Of a stretch of 64,000 nt of DNA, positions 9,102-21,219 are shown piece after piece. A program made the position numbers and the translations under genes. This DNA comes from Chrysemys picta bellii. Taxonomy: Eukaryota > Chordata > Testudines > Emydidae. Each line of letters starts with the position of its first letter. Position 1 is the first letter of the stretch. The stretch covers positions 94,436,264-94,500,263 of the forward strand of contig NC_088797.1 in assembly GCF_011386835.1 (NCBI RefSeq). Reading direction: 5' to 3'. Under the pieces are notes generated by a model. The model ran no database searches and was not told where the DNA came from. It saw only the letters and a program-made list of their open reading frames with translations.

Positions 9102-12100
9102 GTAAAATTTATGTCCGTATTAAATAGGAAACTTGTTGTAACCTTAAATTCCTTCCTGTCTTAAATATGACCTAGATTACAGCAATACATACAGGAGGTT
9201 TACAGGGATCTTAGCAAATTCTGCAAATCTAAAGATGGGGTTCTACGATTGTTACTGGGCGTCAGTATTTTTCTCTGTAGTTTTAACTTTATGAGGATGT
9301 TTGTGGTGTATAATATATATTTTAATTTCTATAATATGCATGGAAGAAAGGATTTGTGGTTATAAAAATTAAACCTAGAAGTTTTCGATTGTGTTTGCTG
9401 ACAGACATACTAGTCTTCATTTCATGTCAGTTTACTGACTGTGACAATGAACAAAAGTTCCTTCTACATCAACTGAACCATCTTGTATTCCCATCCCTTA
9501 TACTACTGTTCTTCCTAAGCATTTCAGCAGGCATTCTGTCTGCTCTGCATGAATGTGCGTGACAATTTTGTACAGAATGGAGAAGAGTTTCCCCGAGTTA
9601 CCTGAATGCTAGTTTTTCTGCAGTGACATTCCTGTCCTGGCCTCCAGCTGTGGAAAAGTCCATCTGTAGCTTCAGCCTCGCAGGAGTTAAACAGTGTCCC
9701 TGCAAGGACCCTCAAACATGTCCATACTCTGCTTTCCTCTTAGTCCCCATAGAGAACACATCACCAATGCAAATTGTCTTTATGGTATGACAGAAAATGC
9801 TGCAGAGAAACACTCTAAAAGCTGCTAGAGGACCATGAAGTGTATATGAGAATCTGGGAGAATAAAGGTGCAGGTAAAGGTCTCCTAAAAGTCAGAGGAC
9901 AAGGGAAGGAGTACTGGGTGGGTAGGGAGGACAAGAGGAAACATGGGAGTACAACATAGACGGCAGGAAAAGAGGAGGGAGTAAGCAAAATTGGGAGACA
10001 AACTGAAGGCTGATGTGATGAAAGGCTTTTGCCTGTGTGGATGGAAAACTGAATCCTGGTATGAACCTTTATGGGTGTGAAAAAGAGTCTAGGATGTCTG
10101 AAGTGCCACTGCTGCAATCTAAATGTTGAGGTCTAAGTCAGTTATTCTGCCTTGAGCAACATTATCTCTTGTCCAAAAGATGCACGAGCCACAAATCTAA
10201 AACAGAGACCATCAGTCTGTAGGCTTTGTTGCTGTTCAGCATGGGCTCAAGGGGGAACCTTTATAGTATGGGAACAGTAACTGTAGAAGTAATAGATAAA
10301 GTATATTCAGTTCATGCTGATATTGTGTTTTTGTAAACTTCTGTTCTCTCCAGTGAGACCGGTATTGAGTTTGATGTCAATTTTTATTGGTGCAGTCTGC
10401 CAAATTTATGATGATTTTGATTAACTCCTAACTGTCATTTATAAGTCTGAAAATACATAATTTGGATTAAGGAAAATCTGTTAGGTTTTTGCTAATTTTC
10501 TGTATCAATTTCAAATATAAACCACTAAGCACTCAGTAGTATTATAGACACACATGAACATCATTCATATAAAAGCTTCATACGTTTGTCTGAATGCTGT
10601 GTAAATTTCGGTTACTGTTTTAGTTTAATGTTTGCCTACGTAATGTGAAAACCGATCTCTTCCTTGGCATCCACTGTTCATCCTCTTCATAGTGCTCTTC
10701 TGAGATAGTTTCTTTTGAAATAATATAAAGCTTTTCCTTCTATCAATTTATTTTTTGCACACTTAATTTTGAATCACTGCAGATGCAATTTTTTTGTCAG
10801 AATTTGCCAACTGAATGATATTTAAATGTTCCATGGAGATCCTCTGGAAACCAGCCAGGTTTCCAATGGACACATGCTTAGTTTCCTGTCTCCTTGCCTA
10901 CCTTGGCTCCCCTGAAGCCCAGGTTTCCAGGGCACACAGCTCCAGGGCAGCCTACCAGGTGGACTGCTCTGAAGCCAGGACTCTATTCCCTTTTGTGGAT
11001 ACATTTGAAATGTTGAGGATTTGTTCCAAATTGAAATGAAACCATATTTCAAAATAGTGAAATCCTCTGCAAAATGAAATACCTTTCTGTGCCAGCTGTA
11101 TTAATTTTGTAAAGAAATCATTTAACTAGCCTCAGTTGTAAATAGGCCTTTTGGCTGTTAGATCTACAGAGCTTTAATTTTATATAGTAGACCATATGTA
11201 TGCTAAGGACATGAGCTATGTTGTCATTTTTAAACTGCTTGTTGAAGTACCCTGGCTGGTGAAATGTTTCTATCACAGCAATTTTTGGAAAGGAAGGGGG
11301 GAGAGATGGGCCTCTAATGGTGGGAAGACTGTGGCTGGTAGGTTTCAGAGCGGGAGTGAGTGGTTGTTTGGTTTGGAGGGGAAGGGGACTGAGAGTTTGG
11401 TGGTCAACTTAGTCAAGACTCTGGGGAAGACTAGAAATGCTCTTTGGTAGCGGCATCCCCTCCTAGCCATTCAAACCCCCTTGGTCCCTGGAACCACTTT
11501 CTCTGCAGTGATTCCCCTTCCGGGCTTGAGCTGATAGTTGCTTTCCTGATGTGGAGAGGAAGCCTTCTTTACCTACTAGTGTACTCCAAATACCAGCTCT
11601 CTGGGACAAGTGTTCACAACTGAGATCAAGCTGGGATGATCGTAAGATACTTACTTATTCTCGGTCATTTACACAGAACTGTGCATATATATGAGTTCAG
11701 GGAGTGGGGAAAAGTAATGACTCTGAAAAGGAAATGATCTGAAATACAGTGATATAAGGTGCACTGGCACTCACTACATGACATTTAAAACCAAATGTTA
11801 TCAGAAGCTACTGAATGGGGAATAAATGTGGACACTGAGTGTGTGGGAGAGCAAGAGAAACTGACTCAGTGAGATACAGATATTGTGGGAACAGGTGTGG
11901 AGTACCTGAGGAAACTGAGCCCAATTGCTTGCATTCTCTCCAATAGACAGTGAAATCCTGGATCCAATAATCAGATTGATGCTCACTAACCTAAGATACA
12001 ACCAGACATGTGCTGCTTGGAGCCTAAACTACATATCAAAATCAAGTCATTTGAAAATCAAGTACAATAGGACTAATACTGAAAGACACTCTCTGTTTGC

Positions 12101-12437
12101 ATGTAGCTTATGGTAATAATAAGCCATTCCCTTAAATCTTCTCTAAAGATTTCTATATTTAGTAGTGATGCATTTGAGAAACACCATTTTCCCCTGACAC
12201 TTTTCTTGGGTTTAGACCCACTTGCACAAAAAATGAAAGAAGGGTTCTATACAGTCTTCCTACTTTGTCTTTTTCAATTAAAATCCTTTAAAATACAGTC
12301 CTTGGCAATTCAACTAAATCTCTCTCCAGAAGTTAATGCTGGATTTAGGAATTTGACTATGAAGACTGAGTGCTGTTTTATTATCAGTGTCACAGAAGTT
12401 TTGCTTGTATGGAATATTCGGTGTATCTCTCTTTCAG
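9102..12437. other. gene B intron 3
   Basis: A 3.3-kb intron with no recognised gene. Short open frames at 9356, 9815, 10815, 11196 and 11925 show no family signature. The last stretch before the acceptor (about 12361-12437) has a diverged copy at about 21106-21219 next to the relic exon 4. Confidence 0.6.
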
Positions 12438-12636
12438 GTCCAAAGCCTGTTGTGTTTCTGCAGCATGGTTTACTTGCAGATGGTTCCAGTTGGATCATTA
12501 ATCTGGCCACAAACAGCCTGGGCTTCATTCTAGCAGATGCTGGCTATGATGTTTGGATAGGAAATAGTAGAGGGAACACTTGGTCCAGACGACACGTAAA
12601 CCTTTCAGTGCACCAAGAGGAATTCTGGGCTTTCAG
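12438..12636 (+). CDS. gene B exon 4
   Basis: 199 nt, phase 1 to phase 2. Encodes the oxyanion HGLL block, then [20 protein letters not shown] and NTWSR, then an NLS sequon and EFWAF. Confidence 0.9.
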
Positions 12637-13315
12637 GTAGACTATAATTTTGGGGAAAACTATGACACGACCAGTTTATTTTGTTTTGTAAAGTGATGCT
12701 GGGAATCCATTGTCCTAATAAAGTAAGAATTAGGCCAAAACACTAATTTCTAATTTCACAATTTATAGCTGGATTTTCAGAGTTGAAGTCAATTGGAGTT
12801 GTAGTTGCTAAGCATCTACAAAAATCAGGCCTTGAGATGTCGGACTGCGCCTCCAGAATTAGTGGACACACAAAAAATTTGGTCTTATTGTCTTTCTCTG
12901 TCGATACAGTATTTGGAATTCTCTAGGGATGAACACTAAAATTATTATGGTACATGATAAATTGTTAAATCAAATAGTTGACTGTATTGTGTGGATTTAC
13001 CAAAGGAGTAAAACAGTTCTGCACAATCCTGCAACAATTATGTAGCCCTGTATCTAAAACAATGTGTTCTTATTTTTAAACACAGTTAGTGCCTATGATC
13101 TATATTGATTGGTGTAGCCGGAACAGAGTTTAAATATAGTTCCTTATGTCAGTTCCTGGCCCAGTGCAGAGGGGGCTAAAAACATTTGAGGTGCTTGGGA
13201 GAATAATATGGAGAAGCTTGTAGTGCTATGACTGTTTTTCAGTTCTAAGGCTTTTGGTGTTCAAATGCAGACCATTACACAGCTAACATAAAGATGACCA
13301 CCCTTCCTTTTGTAG

Positions 13316-13425
13316 CTATGATGAAATGGCTAAATATGACCATCCAGCAGTGATAGATTTTATTGTGTAGAAAACTGGACAAGAGAAACTGTATTATGTT
13401 GGACATTCAGAAGGCACCACGACAG
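13316..13425 (+). pseudogene. gene B exon 5 with premature stop and nucleophile elbow
   Basis: 110 nt, phase 2 to phase 1. It encodes YDEMAKYDHPAVIDFIV, then TAG, then KTGQEKLYYVGHSEGTTT. The elbow is GHSEG, against GHSQG or GYSQG in relatives. Everything after the stop is still in frame with exons 6-10. Confidence 0.9.
13368..13370 (+). other. in-frame TAG, codon 159 of gene B
   Basis: GTG TAG AAA replaces GTG/CTG CAG AAA, as seen in the relic copy (22479-22588) and gene C exon 5. One C-to-T change explains it. Confidence 0.85.
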
Positions 13426-14066
13426 GTAAGTTTGAGGGGAATGCAGTGTCTGTTGTTAACAATGGAACTATCTGTCCTTTGAAGTCTAGATCTCTTCCCC
13501 TTCCACCCCCCCAACACACATCCCAATTTCTGCTGTGCTGGAGATATCACATGTGACCAGAGGGGAACTTTTTAGGGCAATATCATGTTCTGGTAGCTGT
13601 GTCATCTGAACGCTATGTTCTGTTTTTTGACTTGCACATCACCATCACCAATAACACTGATTCAACAGGAATGTGTGGTTAAAGTGAAATTAAGGTGTAT
13701 ACCATGAAGTGCAGATTGTGCTCTTGGGCTTGTCCACACTAGAAAGAAAGTGTATTGTTAAAACATGTGAACTAACATGTCCACAAGCAGATTACATTTT
13801 AAAATACCATTGCCCTGTCTTCTCTAGGTTTAGAATTGCATAGCTGCCATGTAGTAAAATAAACCATTTTATCCTACGGTAGACAACCTTATAGAAATTC
13901 AGTTAACAATTTTGTTGATGCATGAACCACAGTAGGAGCCCACTCAGCGTTACAATAGTTATTTGGTTTCTGCAGTGCTAATGAGTAAAAAATAGTTTTC
14001 ACAAAATCTAAACATTGTGCTTGATCTCCTTGCAATAGTAACTTGTACATCTCTCTTCATTTTCAG

Positions 14067-14203
14067 CTTTTATAACATTTTCAACCATGCCCCAGCTGGC
14101 TCAAAGAATCAAAATGTATTTTGCTTTAGCTCCTGTAGCCACACTTAAATATGCCCAAAGCCTGTTGACAAAGCTTGCATTACTTCCCGATGCAGTGATC
14201 AAG
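14067..14203 (+). CDS. gene B exon 6
   Basis: 137 nt. Encodes FITFSTMPQLAQRIKMYFAL, then APVATLKYAQS, ending VIK before GTATGT. It matches gene C exon 6 in length. Confidence 0.85.
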
Positions 14204-15289
14204 GTATGTGATTTTTTAGAGAGAATATCTGTTAACCAAAGTTAGTTGGACTTTTTGGTGGGGATTCTAAAACCAATTAAGACAGAACAGTTAAAATGAA
14301 GTGAGACATTCTAGAATTTCCAGAGATTTTACTTTGCAATTTGTACAAATGTTAAAGCTAGTCACATACCTTAATCCATAATCTATGTTCACTGTGCCAA
14401 AATTTACCCATAAAGTATGTTATAGCAGAATTAGGAAACCAATTAGAGGGATGGGCAGACTTCAATGTCATGGGGGAATGAAAAAATCTTGGACTATTTA
14501 GAGAGTAGAATAAAAGGAGACATGAGAGGTTTATAAAATAGAAAATGGTGTCGTGGTAGTAACAAAGCTGCCACTTACCCCTTCTCCTAATACAAGAAAA
14601 GGGTAGCGTTCAGTAAAACTGAAGGGCAACAAATCTAATACTCTAAAAGGAAAAAAGCTTAGCAGGGTTCAAAGGAGGATTAGGCATTTATATGGTTAAT
14701 GAGTACATCCAGCTATACTAGGTAAGGTACAAAACAAGGGATTTTCGCCTTATTGCTTCAGGATATAAAACAACCTTGAGCTGCCAGGAATTGGAGGTGT
14801 CTTCCCTGACTGGCATGTTGTTCCATGATTCTCTATTATAAGGATTCTAGTATCTCCCTATGAAGTATGTGGTACTGCAGAGTCCAGTAATTGTACTGGT
14901 TGAACCAGTGGTCTGATCTGATATAGTAATGCCTATGTTCCTGTAGCTAGGCCAAAAGATGGAGGGAGAGTGTGGTAGTTTAGCTGTATCTGAAGGTTGT
15001 AAATACCAAGGAGGGAGAGGAATTACTTAAGTCTATCCAAGAGGTGTAAGTAGAAGGAAATAATTAAGGATTCGAAAATCTGAAGGAAAAATTCTTCACT
15101 GTAAGGACAATTGGAATGGCGAATAGTCTTCCCCTTCCTAATCACCTGATTTATTTAAATGTGTATTGAACACAGAACTCGAATATACTGTAGGAGACAT
15201 TATTTGATTGGCAGATAGAAGGAAGGGAGGGCAGGTTTTATCTCCAATATCTGTAATTTTATTAAATATGAATCTTTGTAATTTTACAG

Positions 15290-15436
15290 ACTGTAGTTGG
15301 TACAAAAGAATTCATACGACAGAATTTTTTTGCTGACTTGTTTGCTGCTGAATTTTGCAGCCAGGGCATGTTATCAGAGTTTTGTGGCAACCTCATGTTT
15401 GAGCTGTGTGGATTTAATGAGAAGAACTTAAATATG
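15290..15436 (+). CDS. gene B exon 7 (lid/cap region)
   Basis: 49 codons, TVVGTKEFIRQNFF onward to [12 protein letters not shown], before GTACGT. The CGN..F.LCGFNEKN pattern resembles lysosomal acid lipase more than gene C does. Confidence 0.85.
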
Positions 15437-15579
15437 GTACGTCTAAATCTACAATTGTTCCTCAGATATTTTTTGCAAAACAGATTTATCCTTGAAATTG
15501 CCTGCATTGATTTATGATAAATAAGTAGATCCATTTCGTGAGATGAAACTTGTTATGTAATATAAATGTTTCCTTTTAG

Positions 15580-15651
15580 AGCCGAATATATGTGTATATT
15601 ACACATGCCCCAGCTGGAACCTCTGTACAAAACATAATTCACTGGAAACAG
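15580..15651 (+). CDS. gene B exon 8
   Basis: 24 codons, [20 protein letters not shown] then HWKQ, followed by GTAGAA. The PAGTSVQN block is a strong family marker. Confidence 0.9.
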
Positions 15652-16065
15652 GTAGAACTTCTGAAATATAAAGTGCCCTGTAATCATTATGTAACAATCG
15701 TGTGTGATGTTTGAAAATTGATTTAGGGCCAGTCTCCTATTCTATTGTCCTAATTTATTCTCAGTGCCAACAATTTAGCAATCAAGCTGGCATTGCCACA
15801 TTGAAAGAACTAATCCTCCCTTAATCATGCTTGTGTCTACCCTGGCTTAGTATATTCTGCAAGCAGAGAACTTGGCAGAGGCATGAACATAGCTAATTAC
15901 AGAGCAACCTCACAGGGCAGCACTGCTAGTTTCTTTTTTCCATGCATAATGTACAAATTAGCTTGCAAGTTAGTACTCGGTGCCAGTCCCCACCCAGGAT
16001 ACATGGAAATATAATCAACAAAATATCCTTTTTTTGTCTCTATAAAGGAATGGTAGAGTAGACAT

Positions 16066-16790
16066 GCCATTGTCGCAGTTCAGGGTAGCAGCACCTGTAT
16101 TCCCCCTCAGTGGTCCAGCAAGAGCACCCACTCTTAGGTTTCCAGCTCACCAGCCGTTGGCTTTCTTGAGTGGAAATCCACATGGTCACTCCCTTCTGAC
16201 CTGGGTATGTCCAGGCTGCACAGTTCCCTGCCTTCACTGTGTTATTCCCAGCAGAGGTAGACTGCCCAAAGACACCTGCTTGCTTTCTCTTCAGAAACGA
16301 TTAACAGGTGTAATTGCTACAGTTATAAGGTACCACATAGCACTTCCTATGCAAGCCTACTTTAGTCTTAAGGTAAAAACACTACATAGAAAACAATAAA
16401 AGAACCTACACACATGCTAATAAACTTACCAAACATCACCCTAATGTGGATTCTGCAGAAGCAGTCCTTCAGCCCCACCCAGGAGATTCCTTGTGGTCAC
16501 AAATTCATCTCAGTTTAAGCTTAGAACAAACACTCAGTCTTACGAGACCTCAATAGGCCAAGTCCTTCCAACCCTCCCCTAAGGACTGGGGCCTTCCATA
16601 GGCCAGCGATCCTGTTAATTTGTTGGATCAGGGAGAATGTCCCGAGTCAGTCTAATCCCAGCTTATTTATCCTAAAATCCTTTCTTTGTTAGACCCTGGA
16701 GAATCCAGTTTGAACTAGATTATGCAAATCTCTGCGGGGACTAGTTTCAAAGGCTAACTTTGGAGGGGCAAATGCAGTAATTATTTTTAC
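16066..16790. mobile_element. LTR-like insertion in gene B intron 8
   Basis: About 0.7 kb present in B but absent from the matching intron of gene A. It has LTR-like base composition, but I did not find clean TG..CA ends with a target duplication. The family is not assigned. Confidence 0.4.
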
Positions 16791-16837
16791 CTTGTTTTAG
16801 TTAAAACATGTACGTTTGATTTTAATTCTTACTCTAG

Positions 16838-16906
16838 GTGATTAAAAGTGGTAAACTGAAAGCTTATGACTGGGGAATACCATCTAACAAAGTCCACTAT
16901 GATCAG
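16838..16906 (+). CDS. gene B exon 9
   Basis: 23 codons, [17 protein letters not shown] to HYDQ, before GTAAGG. The counterpart in A is 1694-1762. Confidence 0.9.
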
Positions 16907-17944
16907 GTAAGGTAATTCTGATGTGAAAACATTTCAGAATTTTTACTTAAAAAAAAACTGTAAAAAAAAAAGAGTGGGCATCATACTATCCCATTTGACA
17001 GCAAAAGCTATGGTAGCCAAGCAAAAGCTATAGTTTAAAAATAATTCCATATTAGGGGCCAAATTATGTTCTCATTTATACCAGTATAAATCGAGAGAAA
17101 TTCCACTGAATTTATTGTCCTCTATTTTAAAAAAAGCACACGTTAAAAATATTTATGTAGTAAGTCACCAGTATACATTTGTATCTCTGTGCCTATGGTT
17201 AGAATAGAGAGTATTTTAAAATAAGGTCTAATTTATTTCAAAGCAGAAAAAACTAGTTAGAATTTTCTTACTTTTCCATCCAATTTGAATCTATAATCTC
17301 AAATATAAAAGCTGTTGTGTTCTTGTCTGATCAGTTACTGTTGGCTTCTTTAAAAGAACTAGGAAACTCAGTTACAAAAATGATGCACCCAATTTCCTGG
17401 TTGAAAATTCAAATGAAAATATCTGGAAAGTTGAAATTTGTGGTCCACAACTCTCATTGTCCTCAATCTTGTTGTAAATTCTAGTTCTGATAGAGTACAG
17501 AAATATAAATGAAGTCATTGCTAACACCCTTATATTATTGCTAAAAAACTACTGGGTGCGTATCAGTCAGAAAAGGCTGGAGACCTGTACGTTGGAGGAA
17601 TTGTAGTTTTGTCTGCTGGGTCACTGGGGGCTGTGTGGAGGAGTAGGATATTTGAAGCATGATAAGATTCAAAAGCAAGTCTTTGGCTTCCACTAGCAAG
17701 AGGCATAGCACCTCTTCAGAGAGAGCTGAGTTTTTAACTGGAAGAAATGCAGTTGAGACGTTGCCTGGAAGTTCAGCGGTTGTGCTCTGAAGACTCATCT
17801 GATGGAAAAATATTGTGGTGATGAATCAATGTAGCCCTCTAGATACTCTAAATATATATTACTTGAATATCTCATTCTTACTTCCAAACATTTTACAACC
17901 ATAAGATGAGAGGAAAAGAGGTGTTCAGGTAAAATGTAAAGAAG
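16907..17944. other. gene B intron 9, first part
   Basis: About 17336-17470 aligns with the gene A intron beside its Penelope insertion and serves as the empty site. The stretch 17541-17800 has an open frame on the minus strand with no recognised family. Confidence 0.5.
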
Positions 17945-18168
17945 GCTTGTCTACATGGAGCAGTAAAGTGGACTACACAGGTGTGATTTCTAAAGCACAC
18001 TAACAAGTAGCAGATTAATTGGTCCACGTAGATCTTGCTGGTGTGAACTAAAAGTTCTCAGTTCACTAGGGAACTTTTAGTTCACACCTGCATGGTTTAC
18101 ATGGGCCAATTAATGAGCAACACTTTAGAAATCACACTGTGAACATCTGCATTATTGCTCTGTGTAGT
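17945..18168. mobile_element. foldback MITE in gene B intron 9
   Basis: Two arms of roughly 110 bp are imperfect inverted copies of each other. They share ATTAATTGG, GGTGTGAACTAAAAGTTC and GTGATTTCTAAAG, and nearly touch at the centre. It would fold into a long hairpin. No open frame; superfamily not assigned. Confidence 0.65.
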
Positions 18169-18611
18169 TTTGGGTTTTTTGTTTTGTTTTTATCTTGTCT
18201 GAGTATCCTGAAGTCTCTCATCTGCTGTATGATTGTGCCTTTGAAAATGTCCTCTATATGTGGCAGTAGCCTGGGATAGTGGAGGTTTCAGTGTAAGGTT
18301 TAGGTGTAACTTCTGAGGTCATTAAAATTCTGTAACACATTGAAGAATGCATTCTTTCAGAGCCAAAAATTGATGAAACTTGTGTGAGAGAACTCATTTT
18401 GAGTTCTCTATATTGTCATCAAAATTGTGATATTTAAGTTACAATTATTACCTCATGTTTAATTTGAATTAGTAATTTCTCTTCTTTCAAGAACTACAGT
18501 AAATCATTATAAAGTTCTTTGTTTAAAATAGTCTTCTAGTAATGTGTAACTGATTGTTCATTGCATTCCAATCCAAACTTGTTTTCTTTTGTGAAAAAAA
18601 TTTTTTTAAAG

Positions 18612-18845
18612 GATACTCCGCCCATATACAATGTGACAGACATGCAAGTCCCAACTGCGATGTGGAGTGGTGGAAATGACTGGCTTGCTGACCCTATCGA
18701 TGTTGACCTTTTGCTCCCACAAGTCACTAATCTGGTTTACCACAAGGTGATTCCTGACTGGAACCATCTGGATTTCATCTGGGGCCTCAATGCACCTGAG
18801 CGCATGTATAATGAAATCCTCGACTTGATGAGGAAGAATACATAA
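18612..18845 (+). CDS. gene B terminal coding exon
   Basis: Starts [15 protein letters not shown] and ends LMRKNT then TAA. Contains Asp342 (SGGNDW) and His371 (WNHLDF), plus an NVT sequon. Confidence 0.9.
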   Translation, partial: DTPPIYNVTDMQVPTAMWSGGNDWLADPIDVDLLLPQVTNLVYHKVIPDWNHLDFIWGLNAPERMYNEILDLMRKNT

Positions 18846-18965
18846 AAATGTGGCTTTGGGATCAAGGATAATATTAATTTCTGTTGATACCTGTCTTATT
18901 TGGTTTTTAATGAATTACAAAACTCTTTATGTAACAATCTATACTTGATGAATTTACTTTACTTT

Positions 18966-18971
18966 AATAAA
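18966..18971 (+). promoter_or_regulatory. AATAAA polyadenylation signal of gene B
   Basis: Canonical hexamer about 120 bp after the stop codon, in a T-rich 3' UTR. Gene A has AATAAG at the matching place. Confidence 0.6.
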
Positions 18972-19710
18972 ATTCTCTTTAATGAACTTCAGTATTAGGG
19001 GAGCAGCATGAATGTATCCAAAGAAGGGAAATATTGAGTTGCAATATACAATGCATATGCTATGCTATAAAAATGTAAATCCTTTGTTTTTCTAACGTGT
19101 CAAGCTTTAGAAATAAAGCATATCATGGATAGGCATGAAGTTCTGGTTCCAAGATAATTTTTTTGTGCTGGTGTCTAGATGCCTTTTCTATAAAATTTAA
19201 TTGAGGGCATGGGAGACAACTGATAAATATGGCTAGACAGGACATCACAATGGTCCCAGTTCACACTTGGTTTACTTTGAGTACGTGCATCATTCCATTG
19301 ACATTAGTGGAGCTATACTGACCTAATGCAGCCAATGATCTAGACTAGAGATTTTATTTTATCACCCCAATCATCTGACCAGGGTCAGTCCTTACTGCTG
19401 TCACAGGGCTGAGGTCATGAACTGACCTTAATGATTACTAATACAGACCACAAAGAGGTGTCATATGTTTGTTGAACGAGCATGCAGGGAAAAGGTTGGG
19501 TTATTTTGAGGCTTGTTCTACATATGCAAAATAAATAAATGTGAAACAAATCTCCATATCTGTTGTATGTTATTTCTGTTTACAGACCTTTGCATTCAAC
19601 ACAAATAGAGCTTAAGTATTCAAATTCTAGATATGTTCTTTTTTTTTTAAATAGAGGATCAAAAAGGAAGAATCTGATACAATGAATCTGGAAATACAGA
19701 TATAGGAAAG

Positions 19711-19786
19711 TATCAGGGGTAGCCGTGTTAGTCTGTATCCACAAAAACAATGAGGAGTTGGTGGCCACCGGACTCCTCGTTTTTGT
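19711..19786. mobile_element. 76-bp Penelope-type tail insertion
   Basis: Contains GTGTTAGTCTGTATCC, as in the tails at 1960 and 59663. It is flanked by a perfect 13-bp duplication AGATATAGGAAAG (19698-19710 and 19787-19799). The aligned gene A 3' flank (about 4350-4395) lacks it. Confidence 0.75.
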
Positions 19787-19909
19787 AGATATAGGAAAGA
19801 CAATCTGACAGTTACAAGATTTTACTATCTAATTCTTAATTCAATGTGAAAAGAGATTTAGAATATTAACATGTGGCCTATATTTTTAGGTATATGTCCA
19901 TAGAGTGTG

Positions 19910-20265
19910 GTGGTAGGGCTGATTAGTTCAATCTTAACTCTTCATTTTCTAACTCTGGAGTTCATATTTCTCAGACTAAACTCCCAGGAATCCAGGGTGG
20001 CAGACTTGCATTCTCTACAGAGAGGAACTTGCCAGTATTACTTTTCACAGGGCCCTGGGCTGGGAGCTGGTGGAGTGGGAGTGCATTGTTCCCCTTACCA
20101 TACCCCATTTTAGGGCAAAAGCCCAGATGCAGGAGGAAGGCCCTAACAGTCTCAATCTGGGGTCAGGGACCAGGCACCACTTCTGAAACTCCATCTGCCT
20201 CTGAGAGAGAAAGAGACACAGCGGAGGACAGGTGCACTAACCACTACACTACCTAGCTCCCTGAG
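19910..20265 (-). mobile_element. SINE-like repeat with tRNA-type head
   Basis: On the minus strand it begins with a tRNA-like block (GTGTAGTGGTTAGTGCACCT) and continues about 350 bp. I see no clear tail or target duplication, so boundaries are approximate. Confidence 0.4.
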
Positions 20266-21105
20266 GACCCTATCACAGAGGCTAATGGCCAGTTAAGTTT
20301 GGTTTTGATAAGATCACAAAGAAACTTTCCTGAAGGCAGTTTGTGTTTAAAAACTCATTCTTTCAAGATACAACAAACTGGACACTCTTTGTAGGTGTAT
20401 GTCAGTGAAACGAGGACAATCTTGACTCTGTGGGTGGAATTATGGCCTCACTGAAGTCAGTGGCAGTTTTTCCATTGTCTACAATGCGGCCAAGTTTAAA
20501 CCCTCTGTGTAGGCGTATGTCCGTGAAATGGGCACAGGGAGCTCCTAGAAGTGATCTGAGATTGGTGATCAGTTGTTACTCCATCTCTATTTATGTGCCA
20601 GGTCATTCATGCCTTTCTGTAAAATTCTCTGTTGTCAAATGATTGTATGCCACCACTTACTAACTACATGAGCTGAACATCCTGAAAATAACAAGCCTAT
20701 TCAGGAAGTCCATAATGCTGTTGCACAAGAAGGCCAATGTCAAGTAGAGGAGGATAAAGTGAATGCCTCGATGCCTCTATTTGGCAGGACACTTGGTAAA
20801 TTGATGTACATCTCTCCATGTATTTATAATTTGCATCTTAATAATTTGCACCTTAGAAATGTCAAATGCAGTAGGAGTAATACTGGTTTGTATTCAGCCA
20901 CACACATGGTAAGACATTTTCTTTGAAACTTTCAAAATAGAGAGCTTATAGCATTTCAGTAATGTTATTCTACAAACATTTGTTACTTATTATATTACAG
21001 ACACTAACACAAGAGATGAGGAAGAGAAGTTCTTTTTAGGTTCTGAAAACTCAGTTACCGGTAAATGGCTACTGTCAATACAAATTCATTATTTTTAGCA
21101 CTTGA
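20266..21105. other. spacer upstream of lipase relic
   Basis: No gene, named repeat or lipase exon 2/3 remnant was recognised. Confidence 0.4.
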
Positions 21106-21219
21106 TGCTAGACTGGAAGTCTGAGACACACAGTGTCTAACTGTATGGGTGTCACTTTACCAGAGTCACAAAAGATGTGTTTTTGTTATATATATATATT
21201 CAATGCATCTCTCTCTCGG

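Larger units (their letters stand above)
8600..18845 (+). pseudogene. acid lipase gene B, all nine coding exons, one in-frame stop
   Basis: Coding exons: 8600-8704, 8984-9101, 12438-12636, 13316-13425, 14067-14203, 15290-15436, 15580-15651, 16838-16906, 18612-18845. All junctions are GT..AG with phases 0,1,2,1,0,0,0,0. The total is 1188 coding nt (396 codons), the usual size for LIPA/LIPF-type lipases. Visible features: an N-terminal signal peptide (about residues 1-19), HGLL oxyanion loop, [10 protein letters not shown] motif, nucleophile elbow GHSEG (Ser172), Asp342 in SGGNDW and His371 in WNHLDF. Codon 159 is TAG (13368-13370) where gene C and the relic copy have CAG. That truncates the protein before Ser172. 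Skipping the 110-nt exon would shift the frame, so it would not rescue. Either a recent pseudogene, a polymorphic null or a base error. Closest by motif to LIPA/LIPK-type members; exact orthology not assigned. Confidence 0.85.

Noticed and set aside
10815..11052. Paired plus and minus frames of about 75 codons in gene B intron 3
   Set aside because: No family signature, and not a lipase exon; likely chance frames in a GC-richer patch.
9102..18611. Alternative exon that might bypass the gene B stop codon
   Set aside because: I saw no second copy of exon 5 inside gene B, and skipping the 110-nt exon breaks the frame.
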